Program-made: the position numbers and the translations under genes
The notes under the pieces: generated by a model
What the model saw: only the letters and a program-made list of their open reading frames with translations
Told to the model about the DNA's origin: nothing
The model's database searches: none
Origin: Paramecium sonneborni
Taxonomy: Eukaryota > Ciliophora > Oligohymenophorea > Peniculida > Parameciidae
Assembly (NCBI GenBank): GCA_905182985.1
Contig: CAJJDN010000095.1
Coordinates: 205,885-269,884 of the forward strand
Direction of reading: 5' to 3'
Length of the DNA stretch: 64,000 nt
Shown: one piece after another, positions 48,010 through 60,861 of the stretch
How the letters are laid out: each line of letters starts with the position of its first letter
Position numbering within the stretch: position 1 is the first letter of the stretch

Positions 48010-51000
48010 ATGGGAGAAGAAGATACTCATTTAGAAGGAGAAAATGTTATGCATCAAGATTCTTTATTTAGAGATGAAGAGAAAATGGAAGAATCTGCTA
48101 ATGTTGCCTACCTCCTTACTTTAGGAATTCTTTTAGGTCTCACTTTAAGAGAAGTTAATAAAAAGACTAAGTATATTGATATTATAATGTAGATTCCCCT
48201 ATTCTCCAATGGTATTGACTTGCGGATTATTAATTGGCTTATTATAAAGCTCATTAGGATACTTAGGTTAAAGTGCAAGTATTTTAAGTCATATGCACCC
48301 ACATTTAATTGTTTTTGTTTTTATTCCTGTTTTACTTTTTGAATCTGCATTTAATTGTGATTGGTATGTGTTCAAATATTAAATGGTCAATATCTTACTA
48401 TTAGCAGGGCCAGGTGTAGGTTGGGTATTAATCTATTATTTTATTATAGGGTGCCATACTTTTAGGAATAGTTTTTAAATTATTCCTATTTTATAGTGAT
48501 GAGGATATGAATTGGTATCAAGCATTTACTCTAGGTTCAGTCCTTTCAGCTACTGATCCTGTAGCTGTTGTAGCATTGTTAAAAGAGTTAGGAGCTAGTG
48601 CTGCTTTTAATCATCTTATTGAAGGTGAAGCATTACTTAATGATGGTGTAGCCATGGTCTTTTTTATTTTCTTTAATAAATTATCAAAAGCAGCTGCAGG
48701 TATTGGAGGTGGAGTTACTTTTGGCGGAGTCTTATTAAATTTCTTTAGAAATTCTATTGTTGGACCTGTTCTAGGAGTTATTGTTGGATTCTTTGGAGCT
48801 TTGTGGGCTAGAAGAATTGTTGGTGATGATGTTGAAGTTGGTTGGCTAACTTTTGTATTTACTTATCTTACTTTCTATTGGGCTGAATTTTGTTTCTTTA
48901 AAACTAGTGGATTGTTAGCAGTTGTTTCTTTAGGTTTATTTTGGAGTGCTTTTGGTAAAACTAGAATTCGATCTGAAAGTGAACATGCTGTTCATACTGT
49001 TTGGAGCTTTGTTTAATATGCATGTGATACAACTGTTTTTTTACTTGTTGGTATGATTGTTGGTACTGAAGTTATTGAGGAAAGATATATATATACATCT
49101 GATTACTTTAGAATGATACTCTTTTATTTCTTTATGATCATTTGTAGATATCTAATGGTGATATCATTTTGGCCGTTATTAAAAAAGTATGGATATCCTA
49201 TTTCATAACCTGAATTGATTGTATTTGTTTATGGTGGTTTGAGAGGTGCTTTAGGATTAACATTATCTTTGATGGTAGGATGTGATTCAGATTTGCCTCC
49301 AAGATTCAGACATTTAGCTGTTTTCTTTACTGCTGGAATGGCTGCTTTAACAAACTTAGTAAATGGAACAACTTGTAAAGCTTTAGTAAATTATTTAAAT
49401 ATGATTGAAAATCCAGTAATAAAGAAGAAGGTATATAAACGTTATTTGACTGACATGATTGTAAATTAAGAAGATACAATAAAAGAATTGGAAGGGGATG
49501 AACATTATGCAATGGCAGATTGGAATTAGGTAAAAACATTAGTGGGATCTTAAGAATATTTACAAGAAGTAATGTAATTGGAGAATGAGATAAAATAAAT
49601 TTAAGGAGGAAACATGAGTAGAATATCATATGAAGGATTAACAGATTCAGAAACATTTGGAGAAGTTCGATATAGAGTATTACGAATTCTAAAAGGTCTT
49701 TATTATTCAAGATTTGAACATGGCTAATGTGATGAAGATTCAGTAAGATTACTTGTAGAATCAAGTGATGTAGCACTAGATCACACAAGTTCAATTTTGA
49801 ATATATGGGAATAGTTATTCTAAAGTTTTACAAGTTTTAGTAGCATTAAGTATTTTTTTAAAGCCAAAGAATGGACTTTCTTAGGTGGTTATGCTTAATA
49901 ATATATAACAAAACATTTAGGATTTGTTTATGATGTAACAACAACATTTATTTCATGTGCTTAAGAAGTGTTAACTTTATAATAACATATGCCTATGAAT
50001 AAAGCTGCAGTAAAATTAATAATGGATGAAATAAGAGGAGAGATTAATAAAGCAGAAATATATTTAGGAAGTTTAAATGACACATTTCCTGAAGTAATTA
50101 GAGCAATACAAACAAAGAGAGCATCACATACAGTATTGATGCATTAAAGATATCATTTAGAAGAGAATTAAAAAAATGGATTAGTTGATGATAAAGAATT
50201 CAATTCCCTTAAAGCTAATATTGATGCTAGATTAGTTGAACTTGAAAATCATTCATTTGATTGGTAAATTCCAACATTTCACTCTTTTGCAATGGAATTT
50301 CCTATTTTTACAGGAGTACCTAAAGAGGAGTTAGATACTATTGTTAAATCTACTTATGAAAAAAGGTATTAATAAGATGAAATCATATATGAAAAAGGCA
50401 TGACTTGTTAAAATATCTATATCATTTAAAAAGGTTCTGTTAATGATGAAGTTGGTTAACATATATTAAAGAAGGGTTTAGGTTCTTTATTATCTTATGC
50501 TAATTTAATTGGAGATGGTAAATGTATGACTACAGCTAAAGCAGCATCTGAAACTGTTCTACATTCTCTTAATTTGAATGTACTCAGATCATTAATGTAG
50601 AAGTCTCAGGTATTTGAATAAAAAATATATATTAATTCAATAGGTATATATAAGTATTATTTTAGAATATCTAATTAAATTATTTGAATCATAAGCAGGC
50701 CCTTTAGCATAAATGGAAGCAAAAGGATTAGGTTAATTTTTGAGATCTAAAACTTAATTCAAGAAATTTGATGTTCATTCTAATGTTGAATTCATGTTTG
50801 GAGGTTACATCATCAAAGGTGAAATTCAAAGTTGTATTTCAGATGATGGTGAAGGAATTGAAAGATATAGAGATTATTGGTATTGATCTTATTATTATAC
50901 TTTCATTAGTTATGTACCTCCAAGAGAAAATGATTTCACTGTAAACAAACAACTTATATGTTTGGTTTTTGATGATGCTATTGATATTATCAAATAAGGC

Positions 51001-51093
51001 AGATTAGAATAATTCAATTTAGAAAATCATGAAGAAATTGTTTAGGAGAGATTCTCAAGAATAGATATTTAGAATCAATAATAAGAATTCTGA
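48010..51093 (+). CDS. Na+/H+ exchanger (CPA1) with long regulatory tail and cNMP-binding-like domain
   Basis: The start is at 48010 (MGEEDTHLEGEN) and the stop TGA at 51091-51093. Introns include 22 nt at ~48169, 25 nt at ~48428 and 31 nt at ~50880. The membrane half shows LLFESAFNCDW, the ion-site motif LSATDPVAVVALLKELGAS, IEGEALLNDGVAMV and VYGGLRGALGLTLSLMV, the last two being the acidic and Gly-Arg motifs of NHE/SOS1-type exchangers. A ~450-residue cytosolic tail follows. It includes a helical region and a cyclic-nucleotide-binding-like segment (DEIIYEKGMTCQNIYIIQKG, ~50375). Plant SOS1/NHX7 and sperm NHE share this layout. It exports Na+ or regulates pH at the plasma membrane or cilium. 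Confidence 0.88.
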
Positions 51094-51778
51094 TTATTAT
51101 TATCATATAAATATATTTCAATATTCCTTGTTCATAATGTTTATTAATTTATAAGTATATTTATTAATACTTTAATCATCTAAACATATTCCTCTTTTTC
51201 AGATATATATATTTTAAATTTTAAATAACCATTATAATCATAATTGGATTAATAATACATTTTTCTTATTCATTTGTGACCAATTCGATTCAATCTTTCA
51301 ATAAACTTAACAGAAATTACAGATTATTCGTAGACTTTTTTAAAATTTAAAACAAAATTATTAATTATATTATATAGATTTGAATTCTGAATCCTATTAA
51401 TTAAATTTTCTATCCTTTGTAATCTTCTTTAGAAAAAAATTTTTAGGACTGTTCACTTCTTAGCTAAAGTTTTGCAAAATGTATTTTCTAATTATATTTT
51501 TGAATCGTCTTTTAAAATTATCAAAATTTAAAAAACAATTCATTTGGACATATCCTAATAATTGTATTTGTTTCTTAATTCTATTTAGAATCTTTAATAG
51601 TAAATTATTAGATCAGGTCATACTATGATAATAATTAATATCAATTTTTAATGATGAATTTAATTAAATCACTTACATATCTAAATAAATTAAATTAATC
51701 AATTTAACTTGATTAATAATTAAATTATATTAGTGTATCCAAAATATATAAAATAAATAAAATAAAATTATATAACAA
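51094..51778. other. AT-rich interval with possible small or decayed minus-strand ORFs
   Basis: The minus strand is partly open. Short pieces such as TNTIIRICPNELFFKF and SEVNSPKNFFLKKITKD appear in different frames with TGA codons between them. A ~41-residue peptide could be assembled with one intron but has no recognisable feature. I do not call a gene. The interval separates two convergent genes and is long for this genome. Confidence 0.35.
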
Positions 51779-54700
51779 TCACTCTTATTATTGATATTTT
51801 CTGATATAACTTTTTATAGGTTCTATTTGATCCAATTTCTTTAAAGGAATAAATGATAGCATCATTCTATTTTGATAAATTTCTTATCTGTTTTTTTATA
51901 ATCGAGGAATCCACATCATAAAATATAAAATAATAGATAATAATGAAAAACTAAGAAATGTGGAAACAAATTGTAATTATAAGTCTTCAAAATGTGTATT
52001 TAATGAGCTTTGCAAAATATCAGTTAAATAAATTTATAAAGATTTCATGTATACTTTGGTTAGAATTCTATTTGAATTCATATCATATTAATTAAGTAGA
52101 TTGTAAGAATAATTTAATAATGGATCAGTTGATAGATTATATGATAAATAAGAGTAGTGATAACTTGAATTATAACCTTGATATAGGAATAGATAAAATT
52201 TAATAGTTTCCAAGAATTTGGTGACTCCCAATGATAAACCTTATAATAAAATACCATCATAAAATTAAGAACAAGCACTTTGTTTATCATCACCTTCATC
52301 TATAATAAAGCATGGATTTAAAATATAAATTTAATTAAAAGCCATTTTATATTCTACATCTAAGACCGCAGAATTTTCCTGATTTAATTAATGAGATTCT
52401 GCATCCATTTCATATAAAACGTTTTACATATACGCTAAGGCTGTGAAAGCATTTAGATCTAAAATGATTTTTGATTAATTCCAAAATGCTTCTCTCATAA
52501 TATTATCAATTAAACTATATTAAGATGCTGCTATAGATGTTATATTTAACAAAGGAGTCAATTATTCAGTTTAAGATATTATTATCTATAAATTAAATTA
52601 GATTTATTACTTTTGATGTTATGAAGATATATGAAAAAAAGAAAGCATAGCATATCAAAACCATAGAAACATATATGATATTCTTCTTTATTTCTTTAGT
52701 CGAAAAACTTTTATTCCTCCTTTTCTTTCTGTTGAATGAACTTAAATCAAAATGATCTTCTTCTTCATCTTGTTCTTCATCTATTTCATCTAATTATTTA
52801 TCATCAGCTAATCTTAATGCACTCAAAAAATCTTAAGCTTTCTTAACATAAAATTTAATTGTTTTTTCATCTAATTCCATAAATAATGATAAAATTTCTC
52901 TTAAATAACTTTAATGTTTGTTCAAAAATATTTAAATTATAATATATGTCAAAATTATTAAAAATAATTAAGTTAAAGAAAAATAAATCTATAGCTAATC
53001 CAATTAATCAGTTTAATAAATTATGTTATAATAATAGAAATCTTAAGCTAAATGTTAATTTAGAAGAACCGAATTAAAGAGGTTTTCATTGAAATAGTAA
53101 TAATCTTGATTTAAATCATCAAATGAAGTTAAACTACTAGAATTTAAAGATATAGCTTTTGATAATAATTATTAAATCACCTCTTCAAATAAAAAACTTG
53201 AAGACTCTCCAGTAACTTATTACATCAAAATTTTTTAAGTTTTGAATGCATTATCATATTTTGCATATTCTCCATTCAATATTATTTCTTAATTTTATAA
53301 TGTTAATTAATATTCTAAAGTAAGATTTAATTCTGCTGCAAGTTCAAGTCTATTAATAAATTCAAAATGACCTGATACAGTTTATTAAGTATATGGAAGT
53401 ATTTTAAAATTTGTAAATTTTAGATCTTATAAGTTTGATTGCATTTTGATGAAACTGCATAATCGAAGATTATTAGCAATTAATAAATTTAAGGCTTAAA
53501 CAATTTTCCCTTAAGTTTAATTTAACATAATAAACATGATAATGGATACAATAAGTACAGATAAAAATAATAAGCTTATACAAATTGATAGTTTTAACAT
53601 AATAAATGGTAATTTAGAATTATTGATAACTTTAATTAATCCTAACCTTGTAGCTATTTTTAAACTTCTTTATTCAATTTATACTTATTTATCCAAATCA
53701 TTTTCATCTTCTGCATTTAGATTTTTACCTTTATTTTATTTTTTTTCACTATATTCACTTTCATCAATAGATTCTTCTTCAATTTCAATAATTTTGTTAT
53801 CAAAATATCTCATAGTTTTAATATCTGCCCCATATACTTTAGATTTAAGTAATGAATGTTTAGATTATGAATATTATTTCTTACTACTGGTATTACTATG
53901 TTATGCAAATAAATATAGTTTTTAAGGTTCTTCCCAAATAATACTTTTCTCAATTAAAGATTCATTATTAGTGTTTTCTGGATCTGCATTTTCCACTAAA
54001 ATTAAAATAAAATTATTACATTAATATGTTTTGGAAGCTACATAAAATTTAAAGACTTTCGTTGTCTTTTTATTTTTTATGAGTAATGGAAAATTAGTGA
54101 TGTCAGTAGAATATTATTCTAATTTGACAATATAACCATAAATTTGATATATATCATCATTTTAATTAGCATAAGGGGTTTCAATTAGGAAGAGAGAACA
54201 ATTAAATATTTTATCTTCAACTTCATCAAAAGAATTAGCAACATCATCTTTTGATAAAGATCCTTTTGATGAAGTACATTACAATTCAAAATGTATAAGA
54301 GTTGGTTTACTTAAATATTCTTCTCTATTCAACAATAATTCAGGAAAAAATTTAGTTATGTTTACATCTTTCAAATGAAGAAATTATTAATCCAATTTCA
54401 AGATTTACATGCATGAAGACGAAACATGTAAAATTTTACCATGAATATCAATTAAAATATAACATTTTGGTTTATAATGTACTTCTTATCTCAATCTACT
54501 AGTCATTATAAATCCATTTATAGTATTAAGTATTTAAGATTAGGAATAACATGGTACAATGTAATTTTACTTATTTTTAATCATTAAAAATCTTTCTTAA
54601 AATTAATTGATTTAATTTGCATCACCTGTTTATTTATCAAAAAAGAAATCTATTAATTAAGTATGATATTCTACATAACTATTATTATAATTAAATATTT

Positions 54701-56746
54701 TTACATTGTAGGTAGAATAACATCGATATTTCTATTTATTAAGTCTGTTTTTGAAAAACCTAATAAACTATATGCTGCTTTATTAACATTTAAAATAAGA
54801 GTTGGATGTCCTACAGATATTTACATTACTATAAGTGGATCTCCAGAACTAGAAAGATCTTCATAAAATTCATTTCCTTTAGTATTATATTTCTATTTTT
54901 TAATCATTTAAATTAATTAATCTAACGCTAATTATTCATCATGTACAATCATTTCATAATATTTACTAATAATTCTATGTGTTCCAATTTCATATGGATC
55001 AATTTCTAAGATTTTATACCATTATTATTCTACTTTTAAAATTGATTTAATTATTTTTTATCCATGCTCATATAAAATCTTAAGATTAGGAACTTCTTCT
55101 TATAATTAAGACCAAAAATATAAATATTCCATACAAGAATCTTCAATTAAATAATGAAGATTTTTAATTTCACTTTTTAGTGTTTTTTCAGTAATAATAT
55201 CTAGCTTTTTCTTATTATGATTATTTGATTACTGTTGTTTTTAAATTTATTCTTCTATTATTCTCTTATATCTATAAATAAAGAATTGTTAATCAAAACT
55301 TGGATCACAACTCTCAGCTAAATTTAATTAATTTAATGCTTATTATTTGAGTTACATTTTATCTAATAAAAAATATGAATAAGATATTTTAAGATTTACA
55401 CATTCTGGAAATTATTCTAATCCATCTAAATAATTTTAATTGACTAATTAATCTATTTATTATTTTCTATCTTTAAATACATTTACACTCTTATTTTTCT
55501 TCTTTTGATTAGATAATAATACACAATCAGGTTTACTACAAGATTATTTATGAAATTCAATAAAACCAGCCAAAAGTATCTAAGATTTTTAATTAGTTGC
55601 ACTCTAATTATTCAAAGTTAAGATATATGTACAAATTTAAACAGTTTATATTCCATTTTAATTAGATTTCATACAAGCTGTAACTAAATCAACATAAGAT
55701 AATTCTTTCATAGCCAAAATTGCAATAATAAATGGAATACCAACTATCCAAATAACAAGTGTTTTCTATAAAAATCTTCCCTCAAGATGATATGCATAAA
55801 ATAACATTAATTAAGTCCAAAAATTAACTCCTGCTATAATTGACCATATTTTTTGTATTTTTGTATTATAAAAGGGAGTTTGTTGATTAACACCATAAAA
55901 AAAAGTAAATGATGAAACCAATTAAAATAATATAACAATTAATGTATATTTCGGCTGTTCTAATAAAGAATAAGATAATAAAGAAATAAATATAAATAAG
56001 TAATAATAAAGCATTGTTTAACCTTACTTCTATGCTACCACATTATATTCAACTTCTTTTGATTCTATACATATCTAAGCAAATATAATCACCATTATCA
56101 TATATTCTGCAAATGTTAATATAGCTATTACTGCATGTAATTCATATTCACTAACCCAACATTATTAATTTTTAACATATCTCATCATTAAATTACCTTA
56201 ATCTTATGATTCACATGCTAAATACTTAATTTATCATATTATCTTACTCCCAATAATATTCTAGATATTGGTTCAAATCCTATTGTCATCAATATTGTTA
56301 AACTTAATCTCAAAATTGAAAATACAATTGAACTTGATGACTAATTTTATTTCAGAACTCCTAAAATTATTATCAAAATCACTGTTATCTAAACTAATCC
56401 AACACAAATGTAAAATACTATTAAATAAATTGTTAACTCTTTATTCTCTACATATTTCATTAAAGTAAAAAATCTATTTTCAACCAATATTCATACGCCA
56501 AAATGTAATTTACCCATTTTGTCAAATTTTCAGAACGCCAAATGTATCTTAGCTGTTATTGAAATGAAAAATAAAGAAGCTATCCCATTTATATAATTGT
56601 TGAAATTATTGCTACATTTAGAGGATACTATTGTCTCTTCAAAATTAAATACACTACACTGTACTAAATCAATCATTTTTATACTTAAATAACTTATATT
56701 TAGTATTGTTTATTAGTTTTTTTAGAACTTCAGATTCAGCTTCCAT
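51779..56746 (-). CDS. giant multi-pass membrane protein with central PAS domain
   Basis: The C-terminus is certain: ...YQNRMMLSFIPLKKLDQIEP...RKYQQQE and TGA at 51779-51781. The start is probably the ATG at 56746 (MEAESEVLKKLIN), with a second candidate at 56676. Several membrane helices lie between 56,600 and 55,700. A PAS-like domain at ~54,560-54,340 includes CYILIDIHGKILHVSSSCMQ and LKDVNITKFFPELLL. An acidic linker and further membrane helices follow (~53,640, ~52,690, ~51,900). This TM-PAS-TM layout, with a closing IPL motif near the end, matches the large 'tiny macrocysts' (TmcB-like) family greatly expanded in ciliates. The ligand and function are unknown. Many introns are unresolved. 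Confidence 0.7.
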
Positions 56747-58501
56747 CGTATAATTAAAATCAAAATTTATTAATACACCACTTTTTATAATTTCAAATTA
56801 TTATATTCATTTGAGAATTATTTAAGTAACCCATCATTAATTTCCTTTATTATATATTTTATAATATCATATAATCAAATCAAACTTTATTCTTTCAAAT
56901 TCAAAATAATCAATTTTGACCTAAATTTTATTTATTTTTTTACTTATTCATCATTTTTATATAGAAATAATACCAATAATCAATTTATTTCTAATAAATT
57001 TAATATATAATATCTACTTGATGTAACCAAATCATAATTACTATAATCAAAAACATAATGTATAAAATATGAAAAGTATTATATTTCTTATAATGTAATC
57101 ATTATAAATATAACTCTATTTTATGATAAAGTGTATTTAATGTTAAGCTGATCTTAAGGAATTTTACTACATAATTCGGATGTCAAATCCTCTTTTATTA
57201 ATTAGTATATATAAAATATAAATTTCAATTTCACATTACTAAAATTCTATTCTAAATTATGATTTTACTTATCTATAGATTATGCATAAATCATTATGAA
57301 AATTTCTTATTCTTCAAAATATTTATTTAAAGTTATCCTACCAAAATTGCATTATCAAAATTTTCAATTTCAGTTAACTATTCATTTTAATATATGCATT
57401 GAGAATATTATAATTAAGATCAAAAAATCAAATAAAAGTGAATTAATCATTCTAGAAGATACTTTTAAAGAAAATAGATTTCTCCTCTTAATGCTTTTTA
57501 ATGGAATCCTTTCTAAAGAGATAAAGATAACAAAGTATCTCTTTTTAAATAACAATTATTCTCAATTTTTGTGAATTTTCTTGATATTAATTCTTTCTAT
57601 AACTCTGAAATTCTATTTATTATTACAGTATAAAATCTGTTACTAATAATTTCGATTATTAATTAAAGATTGTTGCAAACTAAATAAGCTTTTACTTTAT
57701 TTTCATATCATAACATAAACTTCTGTATAATAAATGTAAATTTCTAAAAAGTTTTATCATATTTAGACCTAGTTCTTTAAATTTTTAATTAAGCATTATA
57801 GCTTTTTTATGACATTATGTAACACTTTGCCCAAATTTGTACTATTTTTTAATTTTTATGAAGAAATTAATAAAAATCTCAATTCTTATCCAGTAATTAA
57901 TTCTAAAATTTATAAAAATAATACAGCAATTGATTAAATGTGATTTATTATTTTGTGAAAATTAGATTTTTAAAACCCCCTTTTAATAATTCTATTTATA
58001 AATTATTAATAACTCTATATCCTTCTATTAAAATAAATCAATAAGCAAAATAAGTAGAAAATTATAGTTTTGAAATAAATATTTTCAATAAACATATTCT
58101 TTAGATAATATATTGATTTGGTTTAATTTTACTGAGGAAAAAGGCTTGAGAAACAATATATTCTATTTTAATAAATATTTTTTAATTATTTTTAAGGATC
58201 TTCCAAGATATACTCATTATAATGTATAAAGGAATATAAAATAGATATATTATTATTGTTTAGTAGTATTCTTCTAAAGGTTTTATAAAATTTTCTCTGT
58301 TTTGAAAAGTTTTAATATTATGTATTTACTAGAAGAATAAAAGTTAATGAAAATGCCCAATTAATTTCATAAGTCTAACAATTTGAAGATCAATTACTTT
58401 AGAACTGTAACAAACTGATATTATTTAAGTATGATAGCGAGAGATAATTAATTTATCTAATATTTTTGATTTCAAATGGCATTTAATCCATTTAATAAGC
58501 A
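56747..58501. other. long AT-rich interval, no confident gene
   Basis: This is one of the longest gene-poor stretches of the window. A plus-strand frame at about 57296-57577 (MKISYSSKYLFKVILPK...) is open for 92 codons. With only TGA as stop and such AT-rich sequence, that length is not significant, and no motif is seen. There are no tRNA boxes, tandem repeats or inverted repeats of note. Confidence 0.4.
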
Positions 58502-59000
58502 ATGAGAATGTTTTTGACTGAAATACCAGAACACTTATTTTTTAAGTTCTTTAGATAGACAACATTCTCTTTTTATGTCCATTTAGGATAGTTTATAAGT
58601 AGTTAGAATTAATAGTTTGAGATGCTTTTCTTTGGAAATTACAAAAATGGATTCTATGTATTTAAATGCCTCTTTGAATAAATAACTTAAATTCTTTATA
58701 AATTTTAGTTGAAACTTTTGTTTAATTCCATTTTCAAAGGTGTAAAGATATATTTCTGAATTCAATTTATTTATTTTATTTAAATTATTATAATTATCTG
58801 TTAGTTTAGAGTACTTATATCAAGTAATAGATCAATCATCTATAGAATTAGGAATTTATTCAGATTGTAATTTTATGGCAATATCTATTTTGGATAATTA
58901 TGATTTTATGATACTTTTAGATAATTAAATTAGAGCATTGTTTTACTGACAAAAAGTTATTTGGATAAACTTGATTTAGTGGATATTATTAGTTTATTAA
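58502..59000 (+). CDS. possible small gene or gene fragment
   Basis: From the ATG at 58502 (MRMFLTEIPEHLFFKFFRQ) the plus strand reads through ~85 codons of protein-like sequence (NQQFEMLFFGNYKNGFYVF). It then meets TGA near 58760. A second protein-like frame, SVSLEYLYQVIDQSSIELGI, runs to ~58950. An intron of unclear borders would be needed to join them. Composition is less biased than the flanks, which suggests past or present coding. Function is unknown. Confidence 0.3.
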
Positions 59001-59192
59001 TTTTGTGAATAGCCCTATGTTTAATTATTAGTTATTTTTGTAAAGTTTATTGCTGTTGCTTAAATTAATCGATTCAGTATATATCTTAGATTATTAAAAA
59101 GACAATTATTAATATAAGAAATAAGTTAAAACTAATGGAATATAAGCTATCATTAATAATTCGAATAGTTTGAATATTAAAATCTTTTTTAA

Positions 59193-59569
59193 ATGTTAAC
59201 TCATCTGTATTTGTATGCTTCCTTGTTCCTTATTGTTAATTACCAAGAATAACTTTATAGCATAGATCCACTAAAGAACTCAAATATTATTAAAAATAAT
59301 TGAGCTTTGAGAGATTAAACAATTAATGTCCCCATCTAACTTATCATTTATAACAAATTGAATTAAAGAAAGGCCCTACAAAGACAATAATAAAGAAAAT
59401 TGAAAAAAAAAATTAAGGATATTACTTTCATTATGCAAAAGAAGTTAAGAAAAAATATCAAATTTAATAAGAGAATCTACAATTATTAATTGATTAGAAT
59501 TCTTTAAATGAATTTATGGAGATTGTTTAGAGAATACTAGATAATTTAGTTTTTTATTAATCTAAATGA
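59193..59569 (+). CDS. possible small gene (helical, unknown)
   Basis: With a 26-nt intron (GTTAATTACC...TTTATAG) the ORF runs from ATG at 59193 to TGA at 59567-59569. The protein starts with a hydrophobic segment (MLTHLYLYASLFLI) and continues with a helical, charged part (YYQKQLSFERLNNQ, GPTKTIIKKIEKKNQGYYF, NEFMEIVQRILDNLVF). The intron begins GTT, unlike most introns here, so the 5' exon is doubtful. Helical, partly hydrophobic sequence continues downstream to about 60090 in another frame (VPQIQEIIEDHVNAQRI). The whole stretch may be one degraded gene, possibly for a membrane-anchored helical protein. Confidence 0.35.
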
Positions 59570-60213
59570 TAATTAATTATTATATGATTACAATATTATA
59601 AAACCTAGATAAAATGAAGAATTTGAAATAATATGTTTCATGAAGTTTAAAAAATAGTTTTCAGAAAACTTTAACAACTGTCAATTTTTTTTGATAAGCT
59701 AAAGTATATTATTTAATGTCTTATTTGAATAAGATAATTTTTTAAGGTAGAATAAATTTAAGATGAGCTTATATTATTAATAAAGAAGAAGTACCACAAA
59801 TTTAAGAAATTATAGAAGATCATGTTAATGCATAAAGAATAAAGAATATAAAAGTTTAAGTTACTTGGTTAAGATGATCTCTAAAATTACTAGAAAAACA
59901 GTTATTATTAAGATGGATGGTTATTCAAGCTCAATATAATAAATTGGAGTTTTATCAAGAACTGGAAAATCAAAGTATTATTAATTAATACTATTAAAAA
60001 AATATCTATTATTATTTATTTTTATGTTAATCTTAAGTTATGTGATTATCCAGTTTTATTGTTCAAAAATAATTCACCATACAGCATAGAATGGTGTTTT
60101 ATATATTGACAATATTAAAGATTATTTAAATCCAATAGATTTGCTATATCATTAAAATTGTTTTTGAAGGCATAAGAGGATAATTGTCACAAATATTGTG
60201 ATTTTTAAAAAAC

Positions 60214-60861
60214 TCAACAACAATACGAATTCTTCTCCTTTCTTTAATCAATTCTCTAAGCTTACTATCTTGATGGGTCCCCTTTTGCAATTATTTTTTT
60301 TATTAGTTATTCAAAAGCTTAAGATATTTAATCTCCTGTCTTTGCACTTACTTCAAAATGTGTCATTCTTTTTTATGCTGCAAAATCTATAGCTTGTTGT
60401 GTTTTTATTCTTTCATAAAATATAGAATCTTACTTTCTAGTATCCATGTCGCACTTGTTTCCTAACAATAACAATTCAACATTCTTGTCAGCATATTTTT
60501 CTACCTCTAAGATCCAATAGTTTTATATTCTTGCTAATGTTGAAAGATTTAAAATAGAATAAACCATCACAATCCCATCAGCACCCTGCATTCTATTTCA
60601 AAAAATACCTTATAATATGCACTAGTTATTGCTTCAAATTTTTCCTAACCAGAAGTATCCCAGAATTCAAGCCTAACATTCTTTCCATCAATTTATTATT
60701 TCTTAAATTTTAGATCACACCCAATACCCAATGGTTGTAGTATATTCTTCGCTAAACGTATTTTCACAATAACGTCGCATCACTGAAGATTTACCTACAT
60801 TTTGACACCCAATTATAATTATTTTAAACCTCTCGTCGTATTCCTACTATTTCTCATTCAT
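60214..60861 (-). CDS. Rab/Ras-like small GTPase with a frame-breaking 7-bp duplication
   Basis: The start is at 60861 and the stop at 60214-60216. All G motifs are present: IIIGCQNVGKSS (P-loop), TTTIG (switch I), EFWDTSGQEKF, LLLGNKCDM and EVSAKTG. The C-terminus NSYCC carries two Cys for geranylgeranylation. A 23-nt intron (GTATTTTTTG...ATGCAG) interrupts the region after SAYYK. Just after TTTIG the DNA repeats ATTGGGT directly (about 60726-60739), which shifts the frame by one. Removing one copy restores ~205 residues and the usual spacing to IDGK. A 19-nt intron starting GTGTGA would also restore the frame but would shorten a conserved strand. It is either a pseudogene, a sequencing error or an odd splice. 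Confidence 0.85.

Noticed and set aside
49327..49794. 155-codon minus-strand ORF
   Set aside because: It is antisense to the conserved Na+/H+ exchanger coding sequence; its His/Leu-rich composition is typical of a shadow frame.
53536..53925. 129-codon plus-strand ORF rich in Ser and Leu
   Set aside because: It lies opposite the well-supported PAS protein gene, whose acidic linker reads as Ser/Leu on the other strand.
56268..56285. tRNA T-loop-like GGTTCAAATCC
   Set aside because: No acceptor or anticodon stems surround it, and it encodes part of a membrane segment (GFEPIS on the minus strand).
57296..57577. 92-codon plus-strand ORF
   Set aside because: With TGA as the only stop, frames of this length arise by chance in AT-rich DNA, and no motif or start context supports it.
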